Assembly: GCA_020740775.1 (NCBI GenBank)
Contig: JAHEWK010000001.1
Coordinates: 2,666,001-2,730,000, forward strand
Reading direction: 5' to 3'
Source of the DNA: Ilyonectria destructans
Lineage: Eukaryota; Ascomycota; Sordariomycetes; Hypocreales; Nectriaceae
DNA length: 64,000 bases
A program made the translations under genes and the position numbers. The notes below the pieces were generated by a model, which made no database searches, was not told the DNA's origin, and saw only the letters and a program-made list of their open reading frames with translations. Positions 55,356 to 64,000 of this stretch are shown piece by piece. How positions within the stretch are numbered: the stretch's first letter is position 1; the number at the start of each line of letters is the position of its first letter.

Positions 55356-58325
55356 ATGGCTGATGCACTTCACGTACCCAGATACCAATCCCCGGAGTCT
55401 TCGCTGGCTCGAAGACAACGGCGGAACCTTAATCCAATAATCGAGGAGGAGAGCGACGATGGTCTGGTTCAAAACGCCAACAAGGCCCAACGAAACAGGC
55501 GTGCGGAGTTGACGATCGAGGCCTGGCTGTCTCCTATGAGCGATCATTTCCCAACCCCCAGAGGAATGCACTACCTCTCTGCCCCAGTCCTCCCCTCATC
55601 GCCCTCCACCGACTCCACCGACACTTCACCAACGGCTTCCTCCAACCCTTGGAACCGCGCCAGCGTCGCCACCGCGGCCACCGAGTTCGAAGATCTCTAC
55701 GATGTGTCGGAGGACGAGGATGCTTTGGCCAATATGCCTAAGCGCATGTCATCTGTCAGGTCGAGGCAGGCCTCGGCCAAGCAGCCCACCCCCTTGGTCA
55801 TCCCCGCGAGCCGCGAGAACTCCACAGAATCATGGTCCGCGGTTGACGGACTGAAGAAGTTGTCTTCTCCAGTGCCACTTACTCCGTCTGTTCAGTTTCC
55901 CATGTCTCCGGCTCAGTTGGAGTTCATGGACATGCAACAAGCCATGGAGATCCCAACCATCTCGGCTCCTCCCTCACTCGATGGCAGCTTGACTTCCGAG
56001 CAGCTCGCGGCCATGAGTGCCCCGCCAACCCCGATCATTGGGAACGACGAGGTCACCACCGAGGAGGCTTGGGCAGGCGTGCAGCTTCAGCCTGGTGCTT
56101 TAGCTACGCTCCAAGCCTTGTCGCATGGCGACGAGGACCCTCACGAGCAACCGTCTCAGGTCATTGAAGTGCCTCACCTACTCGCACCGCCGCAACCTGT
56201 TCCCGAGATGCGACAGAACAATACGCGACTCGTCGGCATCCTCAAGCCGCTGATCACTCAGGGCACGACCTTCGCCCCAAACCCACACCGTCAATCGCTC
56301 GCTCATTTGACAAAGCTCGACATTCCGTCACCGGGAGGTTTCTTCTCCGGCCTCTCTCCCCGGACTCGAAACACCTGGCATATGCCTTCCAAGTCCCCTG
56401 AGGATCTGCCCCCTCCCACCTCGACGACTGCTGAGCAGTTTTATAGGTGCCCCTGGAACGCAGGAACCAGTTCCCCGCTCCCACCTGTCCCCAAGCGCAA
56501 GGAGGTTGCCGAAGATTTCTACAGGAATGTCAAGTTCACACCCGCTGCCACAGAGCCCCAAGTCGTTGAGCACGTTCTCGAATTGCACGATGATGATTTC
56601 TCTGACGATATGCCCACTGCCCGGCCCGTCATTGAGCACAGAAACACCGACTCGTCCACCGAGACCCTCAAGGCCCCTCAGTCTCCGGATGCCGAGGACG
56701 CCCCGACCGAGATTGTTGTCGACTACGACCCTAACTATGCTCGGAAGCAGCAAGTGGAGGCACTCGGGAACCTTGATCGCACTGAACTGTGGCTCGTGGC
56801 TCAGCGATCATACCTCCGACCCATTGACGACGATACTTCCGAAGATGATGGCGCTTTAGACACCATCGCCGAAGTCTCCGAGGACGAGGAGATGAAGGGA
56901 GTCAAGGCCGAGCCCCAAACTGAGCCCCAGCCTGAGCAAGCTCTTGTTCGAAAGAAGACGGTCCGCTTCTCCAACCTAGTCTCCGCTTCTGACCAGCCAA
57001 AGCGTCTTCCGTCGATGCTTTTGCGCCAGGAGTCGGCCTACTACCGTGCTTTCCAGGACTACATCATCAGGACTCAGCGCCAGGATGTGTTTGTTCACCA
57101 GCTCGCCCGTTTTGAAGCCCTTCAGGGACAACGGGTTTCGCTTCGAGAATCCCACCGCAACCAGCTCCTCGGCAAGTACCAGCTCAGCGTCGTTCCCCAA
57201 TCTGCCAAGAAGCGACTCAGCTCCAATGTCGCCCGTGGCGATGACAACTTGACCGACGACCCCGAGAAGCTGCGTCGGGAGAAGGAGGTCGAGGCCATGA
57301 ACCAGATGACTGTCTCTACCTGGCATGTCGCCGCCATCAAGATGCTCAACGGTGGCCGTCTAATTTCCGCCCCGGTCACCAAGCGTCTTGCCCGCCTCTC
57401 ACGCATGGCTCCAGGTAAGGACGGCGTGGCGCGCGACCGCGCGAGGATCCTTGATCTTGGTGGACAGTCCGCTTGCGACTGGGCATGGCACTGTGCCCTC
57501 CAGTTCCCCAACACCAAGATCTACACTGTCACCACCAAGGCTATCCGCCAGCTCTCCAACGCCAACATCCGAGGCCCTCCCAACCACCGCCAGGTAGCTG
57601 TTGAGCGATTGACTCGCCTCCCGTTTGCGAACAACCAGTTCGATCTCATCTCCGCCAGGGAGCTCCATAGCATCCTCAAGTTGTTTGGCGAGAACGGCGA
57701 GGACGAGTGGGACGGCTGTCTCAAGGAGTGCATGCGCGTGCTGAAGCCTGGTGGCTATCTCGAGTTTTCTCTTCTCGATTCCGACATCATCAACGCAGGC
57801 CCCATCGGCCTTGCCAAGAGCGTGGAGTTTGGCTTCTCTCTCAAGACCCTCGGCTATGACCCCAACCCGACCAAACTGTGGCTGGGCCGTCTGGCTAAAA
57901 CTGGCTTCCAGGATGTCCGACGTGCCTGGATGTGCCTTCCAATGGGTGCGAAGCGAAACATTCATAAGCCCCCCACCCCACCCCTGAAGGATAGCCCCAA
58001 TGGCCAGGACGTCAAGACCTGCCGGCTCAGTGCCATTGTGATGGGAAGCAGCGACGATGTCGCGAGCGTGAGCAGCATTGTTGGTGGATGGAGTTGGGAG
58101 CGGTGGCTCCTTCGATGTGAGATGGAGAAGGTTTCGGGCGAGCTTCGACTTGCCGACACAGTGACTGCTGGTACTGCCATGGAAGAAGCTGGCAAGTGCC
58201 TCGATGGCGTCCCCGCTGTGATTGAGGAGGGCCGAAACTGCAAGGCCGGATTCAGGATGCTGAACGGCTTCGCCAGAAAGCCCAAGGCCGGTACCGAGGT
58301 TATTCAGATTGCTCTGGGTAACTAA
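55356..58325 (+). CDS. Large fungal SAM-dependent methyltransferase-domain protein
   Basis: Single exon, 989 residues, starting at ATG in CAACATGGC. The first ~520 residues are Ser/Pro/Thr/Asp-rich and disordered. A helical, conserved-looking region follows (ESAYYRAFQDYIIRTQRQD, FVHQLARFEALQGQRVSLRE). Residues ~690-870 form a class I methyltransferase fold: motif I ILDLGGQSACDW (Asp700), a motif II-like KIYTVTTKAI, LPFANNQFDLISAREL, and the LKECMRVLKPGGYLEFSLLD block typical of UbiE/Coq5-like folds. The glycine motif is DLGGQ rather than the usual D-x-G-x-G-x-G, as in several fungal regulatory methyltransferases. KKTVRFS at about residue 533 resembles a PP1-docking RVxF motif. Substrate unknown; no homologue named. 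Nuclear or cytosolic. Confidence 0.75.
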   Translation: MADALHVPRYQSPESSLARRQRRNLNPIIEEESDDGLVQNANKAQRNRRAELTIEAWLSPMSDHFPTPRGMHYLSAPVLPSSPSTDSTDTSPTASSNPWNRASVATAATEFEDLYDVSEDEDALANMPKRMSSVRSRQASAKQPTPLVIPASRENSTESWSAVDGLKKLSSPVPLTPSVQFPMSPAQLEFMDMQQAMEIPTISAPPSLDGSLTSEQLAAMSAPPTPIIGNDEVTTEEAWAGVQLQPGALATLQALSHGDEDPHEQPSQVIEVPHLLAPPQPVPEMRQNNTRLVGILKPLITQGTTFAPNPHRQSLAHLTKLDIPSPGGFFSGLSPRTRNTWHMPSKSPEDLPPPTSTTAEQFYRCPWNAGTSSPLPPVPKRKEVAEDFYRNVKFTPAATEPQVVEHVLELHDDDFSDDMPTARPVIEHRNTDSSTETLKAPQSPDAEDAPTEIVVDYDPNYARKQQVEALGNLDRTELWLVAQRSYLRPIDDDTSEDDGALDTIAEVSEDEEMKGVKAEPQTEPQPEQALVRKKTVRFSNLVSASDQPKRLPSMLLRQESAYYRAFQDYIIRTQRQDVFVHQLARFEALQGQRVSLRESHRNQLLGKYQLSVVPQSAKKRLSSNVARGDDNLTDDPEKLRREKEVEAMNQMTVSTWHVAAIKMLNGGRLISAPVTKRLARLSRMAPGKDGVARDRARILDLGGQSACDWAWHCALQFPNTKIYTVTTKAIRQLSNANIRGPPNHRQVAVERLTRLPFANNQFDLISARELHSILKLFGENGEDEWDGCLKECMRVLKPGGYLEFSLLDSDIINAGPIGLAKSVEFGFSLKTLGYDPNPTKLWLGRLAKTGFQDVRRAWMCLPMGAKRNIHKPPTPPLKDSPNGQDVKTCRLSAIVMGSSDDVASVSSIVGGWSWERWLLRCEMEKVSGELRLADTVTAGTAMEEAGKCLDGVPAVIEEGRNCKAGFRMLNGFARKPKAGTEVIQIALGN

Positions 58326-59036
58326 TTGGAAAGCGGAGTTTGACACTCCTGGAGGATCTCTTTTGTTCATTGGCACATTCTCGACATAATACGCAGAGAT
58401 GATTGATGGTTGTTTTTGGGGGACATAGTATGAGTGGCGAATGGGATCATGAGTGGGCAATGTCCTTTACGTTGATGGAGGCTTAGCTATCTCATTTTGT
58501 GCTCATTCCGGGTAGATACCCTTTGGCTGGCGAACGGGGTTTGGATATCATGTCATGTACGTGGAAAGTGTTAGGAATAGTGAGGAGCATAGGATGTTCT
58601 TGGTATAAGGACATCAATACACATATAGCTGTAAGAAACAAGGATGGAGACTACAATGCAGACAACTGTTTATTGTTACGATTCGATGAAGAAGTAAAAG
58701 AGAATATATCCCACACCACCAATAGCGATAATATACACACAGTAGTGTTAGATCATTCCATGCTGTCTGACAAACATATTCTGTAAAGCAGAAATGACAT
58801 TGCTGGGGTAGGTTGTAGGGTAGGTAGGCCCTTCGGCACTTTTTGGTGGAGCGTGAGAGCACCGGGGGTGGGTCACGACACGGGAACCGCCGACACTGGA
58901 AAAACGGGACCCATCAACGACAGCTTCATCGAGCAGCTCCAACGCCATCACTTCGACGAGCCTACGACCACCAAACCCGCCACTCCCGACATCTCGACTC
59001 GATCCCAGGTCGCGACCGTCCACCAAATCACTCAGA
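58326..59036. other. Intergenic region: methyltransferase 3' end and PHB2 promoter
   Basis: AT-rich between about 58560 and 58790, as in many 3' flanks, then a GGGTAGGTAGG tract at 58807-58829 and a GC-rich leader to PHB2. No gene is seen. Confidence 0.5.
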
Positions 59037-60085
59037 ATGTCGCAGAACAACTGGCAGGACGAGGCCATGCGCCGCCTTCGCCAGATGCAGCAGACCAGCG
59101 GCCGAGGTGGCGGCCCCAAGATGCCCCGAGCAGCTGGCGGTGCCCTCGTCGGCGGCATTCTGCTGGCCGGCGGTGCGATGCTGCTGTCCAACTCGCTCTT
59201 CAACGTTGACGGTGGTCAGCGCGCCATCAAGTACCAGAGGCTCAGCGGCGTGAGCAAGGAGATCTACAACGAAGGTGAGGAGGCGCCCTCGGAGGAGCCG
59301 GGACCCTGCGTCGCCGTGGCATTCGAGCTGACGGCCGGTTTCTAGGAACGCACATCAACATCCCCTGGTTCGAGACCCCGATCGTGTATGACGTGCGAGC
59401 GAAGCCGCGTAATGTGGCCTCGTTGACTGGCACCAAGGATCTGCAGATGGTTAACATCACCTGCCGTGTGCTCTCCCGGCCCCAGATTGAGGCTCTGCCC
59501 CAGATCTACCGCACCCTGGGCGTGGACTACGACGAGCGAGTGCTGCCCTCGATTGTCAACGAGGTTTTGAAGAGCGTCGTTGCCCAATTTAACGCCAGCC
59601 AGCTGATCACCCAGCGAGAGATGGTCGCTAAGCTGGTGCGAGAGAACCTCTCCCGACGAGCTGCCCGATTCAACATTCTCCTCGACGATGTTTCTCTGAC
59701 TGTATGAACTGCCCCTATTGCAAACTATTCCCCCGACCATCCGGCTAACATATGACAATAGCACCTCGCCTTCTCCCCCGAATTCACCGCCGCCGTCGAA
59801 GCCAAGCAGGTCGCCCAACAGGAGGCCCAGCGCGCTGCCTTCATCGTCGACAAGGCCCGACAGGAGAAGCAGGCTATGGTAGTCAAGGCGCAGGGTGAGG
59901 CCCGCTCCGCCGAGCTGATTGGTGAGGCCATCAAGAAGAACAAGGCGTACGTGGAGCTCAAGAAGATTGAGAACGCCCGGCTCATCGCCCAGCAAATGCA
60001 AGAGTCCGGCTCCAAGAACCGGCTGCTGCTGGACTCCGAGGGCCTGGGCCTCAACGTCTTTGAGATGCCCGAGAAGAACAACTAA
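59037..60085 (+). CDS. PHB2: Prohibitin-2
   Basis: Three exons, 59037-59274, 59346-59701 and 59762-60085, give 305 residues; introns of 71 and 60 nt (GTGAGG to CTAG, GTATGA to ATAG) join IYNE to GTHINI and VSLT to HLAF. The N-terminus is basic, then a hydrophobic membrane anchor ([19 protein letters not shown]) puts the body in the mitochondrial intermembrane space. The SPFH/band-7 domain follows: [34 protein letters not shown], the [14 protein letters not shown] phrase, and a coiled coil ([22 protein letters not shown]). PHB2 forms ring complexes with PHB1 that scaffold the inner membrane and hold m-AAA proteases. Length matches. Confidence 0.97.
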
Positions 60086-60550
60086 GCGGGGTGGCAGTGA
60101 TGAAGTGGGAGGGAAGAGGAACAGGGATAAGGAAATGGGAGTCCCGGGGTTTGCTACGAATCTCCACTGTATGTTTACCGCGAGGATGGAATGTATTATA
60201 GGAATACCAGGCAGCAAAGACTACCTAATCCAACCTTTTTATGAAATGCCTTGAGTTGTGAGGATCCTTGGTCGTCACGTTATAACGTTACCTGGTACCT
60301 ACTTAGGTACCTACTGTATCCTAGCTCCGTCCCGCTTCCGTCCCAGCCGCCCCTCCTCCACCAACCAACCCCACCATCAATCAGTCAGCCCAACCCACCA
60401 TCGCTGCCTCCTCGCATCAGCCTTGCGCACCCGCATCTTGCACTTGTACGACTCTCTGACGCCTTCAACTACAATCTCCACGCTCGAGGAAGACCTCCCC
60501 ATTACCAGAATCAATCTCAAACCGCTACACCCGCAGTCACAACCGACGCC
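60086..60550. other. Intergenic region, PHB2 and RUB1
   Basis: Tandem genes with about 465 bp between. It contains a GGTACCTACTTAGGTACC-type tract (60289-60316) resembling the tract at 32364-32400, then a pyrimidine-rich leader of RUB1. Confidence 0.5.
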
Positions 60551-61036
60551 ATGTTGATCAAGTGCGTGAACCTATCGCCGCCGCCGCTGCCCTGGACGGC
60601 CAACCCGAACACGCGCGGAACGAACGAGCTAACAGCTGCCTTGCAGGGTCCGAACGCTGACCGGCAAGGAGATTGAGCTCGACATCGAGATGGACTACAA
60701 GGTATTTCGCGAATCGTCGCACTTGTCCGTGAAGCTGGGCATGTTGGATTAACCGCCATCGCAGGTCTCGCAGATCAAGGAAAAGGTCGAGGAGAAGGAG
60801 GGCATCCCCCCCGTTCAGCAGCGTCTGATCCACGGCGGCAAACAAATGTACGACCGGCTCCCCATCCTCCCTTTCCCCAACTCCTTCACGTATATCTCAC
60901 CATGCGGACAACTGGAGCTGACTGAACAACCCACCACAGGACCGATGACAAGACCGCCGCCGAGTACAACCTCGTCGCCGGTGACACCCTGCATCTCGTC
61001 CTCGCTCTTAGAGGGGGACGATCCATGGCCTGCTGA
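60551..61036 (+). CDS. RUB1: Ubiquitin-like protein Rub1/NEDD8
   Basis: Four exons, 60551-60561, 60647-60701, 60765-60847 and 60940-61036, give 81 residues. Introns are 85, 63 and 92 nt; the first coding exon is only 11 nt. The text [18 protein letters not shown], then [19 protein letters not shown], then [10 protein letters not shown] is unmistakably NEDD8: Ala72 (residue before LRGG) separates it from ubiquitin, which has Arg72. A five-residue tail, RSMAC, follows Gly76, so processing by a Yuh1/UCH-type protease is needed before conjugation. Rub1 is conjugated to cullins to activate SCF-type ligases. It lies tail-to-tail with elongin A, which assembles with cullin and elongin C. Confidence 0.97.
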
Positions 61037-61678
61037 AGTCAGGAGTACCGGGTTCAAAGCTCGGTGGTCGAACCCCGACTGATCGAGAAATGAAAACAAC
61101 GAGATGGTGGACGGGGACGAATCGCGAAGGCTGCATTTTCGGGCGTTGGGCGGGACGACATTCACGATATTTGCGCACGCATAACGAAAGCTGTGTCTCA
61201 GACTCATGCAGAGATGATCGATAGTTTTGCCATGGTAAAAGGGGACCGCCACTGTGTTGCTCTTCGTGTGATGATGCCTCGGTCGTCCGTACGGAATGAT
61301 GATACCCCAAGACTCGCTCGAACAAGTTGGTCATGATGCAACTTCCAGTCTTTTGCATTCAAGCTTGCAGCTATCTATAAACATCTAGGCGTGTCTCTGC
61401 ACTACCGGCTACAAGTCCAGTCATCCGTATAAAGAATATCACCAATATGCAAATTTCTCCCGTTCCCATGCCCATATCCATATCCAGACCGCTGTCCGCC
61501 ACACATATATATGTCTCCCCAGTCTCCCCAGGCTAGTTTCCAGATGTTTGTTATCCACTTCCCAAAGCTATAAGATTCTTCCAACATAGTCGCCTGAAAC
61601 TCGCGAGACCAGAAAAACGCCTCCCGACAGCTACCCAAGATCCAGGCGCAATGTCAAATACGCCTCCATATTCAGGCC
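61037..61678. other. Convergent 3' intergenic region, RUB1 and elongin A
   Basis: About 640 bp between convergent stops, AT-richer after 61100; presumably 3' UTRs. No gene or repeat stands out. Confidence 0.5.
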
Positions 61679-62887
61679 TCAAGCTCTCTTCTTACGTTTC
61701 ATAAAGATATCCACGGCCTTCCTCTTGCGTGGTGCTGTGACGTCCGGGATGGGGGGTGGCGAGGATGGCCCTGAGTCCATTGCTGGAGGTGGGGAAGTTT
61801 GCGCGCGAGGGAGGCGTTGAGGTGGCCTGGGAGGCTCAGACGATGGCGCGGGCCTCGAAGGTGCAGCGGTGCTTGACGGTGATGCAGTTTGTGTCTTGGC
61901 TGCGGAGGACCTGTAATTGTTTGATAGGATCCCTGGACGCTTAGTGGTGGTCCTCGGTGCGGAACTCGTCGAAGAGGATGTGTAACTCTTAGTGGGGGAC
62001 GCGCTCGACGACTGTCCTGTTGGTCTCTTTTTGAGAAGTGATGTGGCGGATGCCTTTGCAAAGGACTTTGTGGGCGGAGCCCGAGCTGGAGGTGGTTCGT
62101 CATCATCGAATAGCTCGTCATTGTCGTCATCATCCTCAGAGTCCGAGATGAAGGTTGCTCGCTCTTCGTGCTCCATGACGGCAGAAGATGGCTCGGAAAC
62201 TTTGGGGATTGGCCGGTAGACGGGTTGAGCGGCTCTTCGGTAGTCGTTGACCATGGCCGCGGGGGCTTTGCTCGGCCGGGTCAGGGCTGCCGCACCTCGA
62301 ACCGGCCTGGAGAGCGCTCCGTGGATACTGGCAATCTCCTTGGTCTCGCGTCGCACCTTTCTCATGACACTGGCGCCGTTGGCGGTCTTGGTACGACTAC
62401 CTCTGGCAAATGCGAGAGTACTGGTGGTTGTGTCCCGTGGACCCCAACCTCGCTTGGGGCCGACTCGAGGTAGGAGCCTCCTATCGAGCCTCCTATCGAT
62501 GATTGTGCTCGTGTTATTCTCCTTATTCTGCCTGAGACCGGCCAGGGTACTCATGAGCTTCGCCTCGCTCTCCTGGAGGGCTTGGTCGTGGTCCTTCTTG
62601 TACTTCTCCCATACGCGGTACCACTTCTTGGGGTTCTGGGGCTTGTATGCCTTGGCCTTGTATTCCATGGGAAACTCGCGCTCGATGATCTTGAGCCAAA
62701 TCTCGCCGGTCTCCCCATCGACCTGGGGAGAGTTGAGCTCGATCTGGCGTAGCTGGTGTGCGTTGTTGACCTTGAGGAGGATGTGGCGCACATTTTCGTA
62801 AGGGAGGTAGTCGCCAACGCTCTCGAGTTCGCGGATGTTCTTGATGCACGCCGCGGTGGCGAGTTCCATCAGGGACTTGACACCCAT
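61679..62887 (-). CDS. ELA1: Elongin A (RNA polymerase II transcription factor SIII subunit)
   Basis: Single exon, 402 residues, starting at the ATG complementary to 62885-62887. The N-terminal ~120 residues are the elongin A domain: SLMELATAACIKNIRELESV, which fits a BC-box for elongin C, then LPYENVRHILLKVNNAHQLRQIE, and the WLKIIEREFPMEYKAK block followed by WYRVWEKYKKDHDQAL. The remainder is Pro/Ser/Thr/Arg-rich and disordered, with an acidic run (SDSEDDDDNDELFDDDE) and a basic end (KRKAVDIFMKRKKRA, a probable nuclear localisation signal). In yeast, Ela1-Elc1 joins Cul3 to ubiquitylate stalled Rpb1; the animal protein also stimulates elongation. Role here is inferred from homology. Confidence 0.92.
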   Translation of the reverse strand: MGVKSLMELATAACIKNIRELESVGDYLPYENVRHILLKVNNAHQLRQIELNSPQVDGETGEIWLKIIEREFPMEYKAKAYKPQNPKKWYRVWEKYKKDHDQALQESEAKLMSTLAGLRQNKENNTSTIIDRRLDRRLLPRVGPKRGWGPRDTTTSTLAFARGSRTKTANGASVMRKVRRETKEIASIHGALSRPVRGAAALTRPSKAPAAMVNDYRRAAQPVYRPIPKVSEPSSAVMEHEERATFISDSEDDDDNDELFDDDEPPPARAPPTKSFAKASATSLLKKRPTGQSSSASPTKSYTSSSTSSAPRTTTKRPGILSNNYRSSAAKTQTASPSSTAAPSRPAPSSEPPRPPQRLPRAQTSPPPAMDSGPSSPPPIPDVTAPRKRKAVDIFMKRKKRA

Positions 62888-63567
62888 CTTGGCGAATTGA
62901 ATCGGGGGGACGACGGGGTGGATTGGATGTGGTTGTGAATCAGCGCGATGGATTCGGTGTCGCTATGTCGGCGTAATTGTAGCTTGGATGAGGATGACCA
63001 GGACTGGCAGGTTCATGGTCTCTGGACTCGGCGGTAGAGAGTTGAGAAGGGCGGGAAATAATAAAGTAGTCGGGGAAGGAGAAGACCTGGATGCGGTTGA
63101 CCATCCGGGCCCTAATGTCACAAGATCATTCTTGTCTGATCGAGTCTCGTTGATCGTCGAGACTCCAGAGGTTGTAGGTTGTTCGCGGCGCTGGGGAGAC
63201 ACAGGCGCTGGAGTTCAGGGTACGTACCGACCTGGATAAGCCGACCATTCCCAATTGGGTAGTAAGATCTAAGCCGCACTGAGGCTAGCGGTTAACTTAC
63301 TCGCGGACAGTGGCTGGCACTTTGGAGCTCGCTTGGCCCGTGCGCATCAACCTCTTGAACTGGCGCTCCAGCTCCCATTTCGTCACTGCAGCCTTAAAGA
63401 CTTCCCTCAGACCTTTGACATCTCGCCTCTTTGTCCATCGTCAATCCTCTCCCGCACGCGCTCTCTCCCACGATCCCTCAGTCGCAAACGCACGGCCCGA
63501 CCCTTTCCACCTCAGCGGACCCCAGAGACCCTGGTCGCACGCTCGCTACAGCTACCCATCACCCACC
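62888..63567. promoter_or_regulatory. Divergent intergenic region, elongin A and TFIIF beta
   Basis: About 680 bp between two divergent Pol II-factor genes; both promoters. The last ~250 bp before TFIIF beta is pyrimidine-rich. No extra gene is seen. Confidence 0.5.
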
Positions 63568-64000
63568 ATGGCCGACGCCGGATTCATCAAGCCCGACCCT
63601 GAGGCTACCGCCTCCCCCGCGAACGCTGAGGAGGATGACCTCTACGAAGATGCCGGAGACCTCGAATTCTTCGACAAGAACATTCCGAACAGCCCCTTTG
63701 AGACTCTCTACCTCGCGCGCGTCCCCAAGTACATGTGGGACGCGTGGGTGAAGATGACGGAGCGACTGGGCGATGACGACGAAATTCAAATCGGAACACT
63801 GCGCACATGGAACGAGTCCAAGCCTGACGGTGCCACGGATGTAGGCAACAATACCATTCCAGTCTCACCAACAACTGCGTTTCTGACATGTCCATAGACC
63901 AAGTTGCGCATGCTGCTTCATCCTAACTGCCCAGAGCACCAACTTATCCCCCGCGAGTACGACCTTGAGGTCCTTGACGCAAACGTCAACAACCACTTCA
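63568..64000 (+). CDS. TFG2: Transcription initiation factor TFIIF beta subunit (5' part)
   Basis: Exon 1 is 63568-63840 and exon 2 starts at 63898; the gene runs off the window end, so only the first ~125 residues are seen. The 57-nt intron has a GTAGGC donor, a CTGACA branch-like word and a CATAG acceptor, and joins GATD to TKLRML in phase 0. The start MADAGFIKPDPE is followed by an acidic stretch and then the dimerisation/Rap30 N-terminal domain: LYLARVPKYMWDAW, IQIGTLRTWN, HPNCPEHQLIPREYDLEVLD. TFIIF (Tfg1/Tfg2, RAP74/RAP30) stabilises the Pol II pre-initiation complex. The winged-helix C-terminus should lie outside this window. Confidence 0.93.

Noticed and set aside
57399..58460. Minus-strand open frame of 353 codons opposite the methyltransferase fold
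   Set aside because: Antisense shadow of a coding region with recognisable motifs.

Overview
The window looks like a nuclear chromosome segment of a filamentous ascomycete (Pezizomycotina, most probably a Sordariomycete). The basis is GC-rich coding sequence, short introns (47 to 158 nt) with CTAAC/CTGAC-type branch points, pyrimidine-rich leaders, and eukaryotic housekeeping proteins whose exon joins can be read directly. I see no bacterial, viral or plasmid genes, no convincing tRNA or rRNA and no intact transposon. All gene names come from recognising protein motifs by eye; no database search was run.

Layout. Positions 1-3651 are gene-free. Positions 3652-18643 are relatively gene-poor and hold a DUF1765-type protein (3652-7368, +), a GFA/CENP-V zinc protein (8079-8744, -), an orphan BTB-domain protein (10863-11989, +) and an Esc1-like bHLH factor (16025-17321, +). 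A protein with three PPxY motifs and an unresolved start follows at about 18690-19799 (+), and then the chromosome becomes dense: PER1 (-), MPS1 kinase (+), mitochondrial bL21m (-) head-to-head with NSA2 (+), arginine methyltransferase HMT1 (+), phosphoacetylglucosamine mutase (-), MUS81 (+) tail-to-tail with riboflavin synthase RIB5 (-), ACL4 (+), GIR2 (-), a dual-specificity phosphatase (-), an SRPK-like kinase (-), PUF6 (+), a cysteine-rich single-pass membrane protein (+), RPB4 (-), TRS23 (+), RPN10 (-), a borealin/NBL1-like protein (+), TMA22/DENR (-), a 989-aa methyltransferase-domain protein (+), PHB2 (+), RUB1/NEDD8 (+), elongin A (-) and TFIIF beta (+, cut by the window end).

Functional themes. 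Many genes serve translation and ribosome making (NSA2, ACL4, PUF6, TMA22, GIR2, bL21m) or RNA polymerase II (RPB4, elongin A, TFIIF beta). Others serve chromosome segregation and repair (MPS1, NBL1, MUS81), ubiquitin and proteasome work (RPN10, RUB1), secretion and the cell surface (PER1, TRS23, the Cys-rich protein), and cell-wall precursor or cofactor synthesis (phosphoacetylglucosamine mutase, RIB5). They are not operons. Neighbours often lie head-to-head over 280-680 bp, so shared promoters are plausible but not shown.

No clear new multi-gene system is visible. The most interesting items are the PPxY protein, the Cys-rich surface protein, the large methyltransferase with a PP1-docking-like motif, and unusual exon structures: an ATG-only exon in NSA2, a probably intron-split start codon in TRS23, and micro-exons in HMT1 and TMA22.
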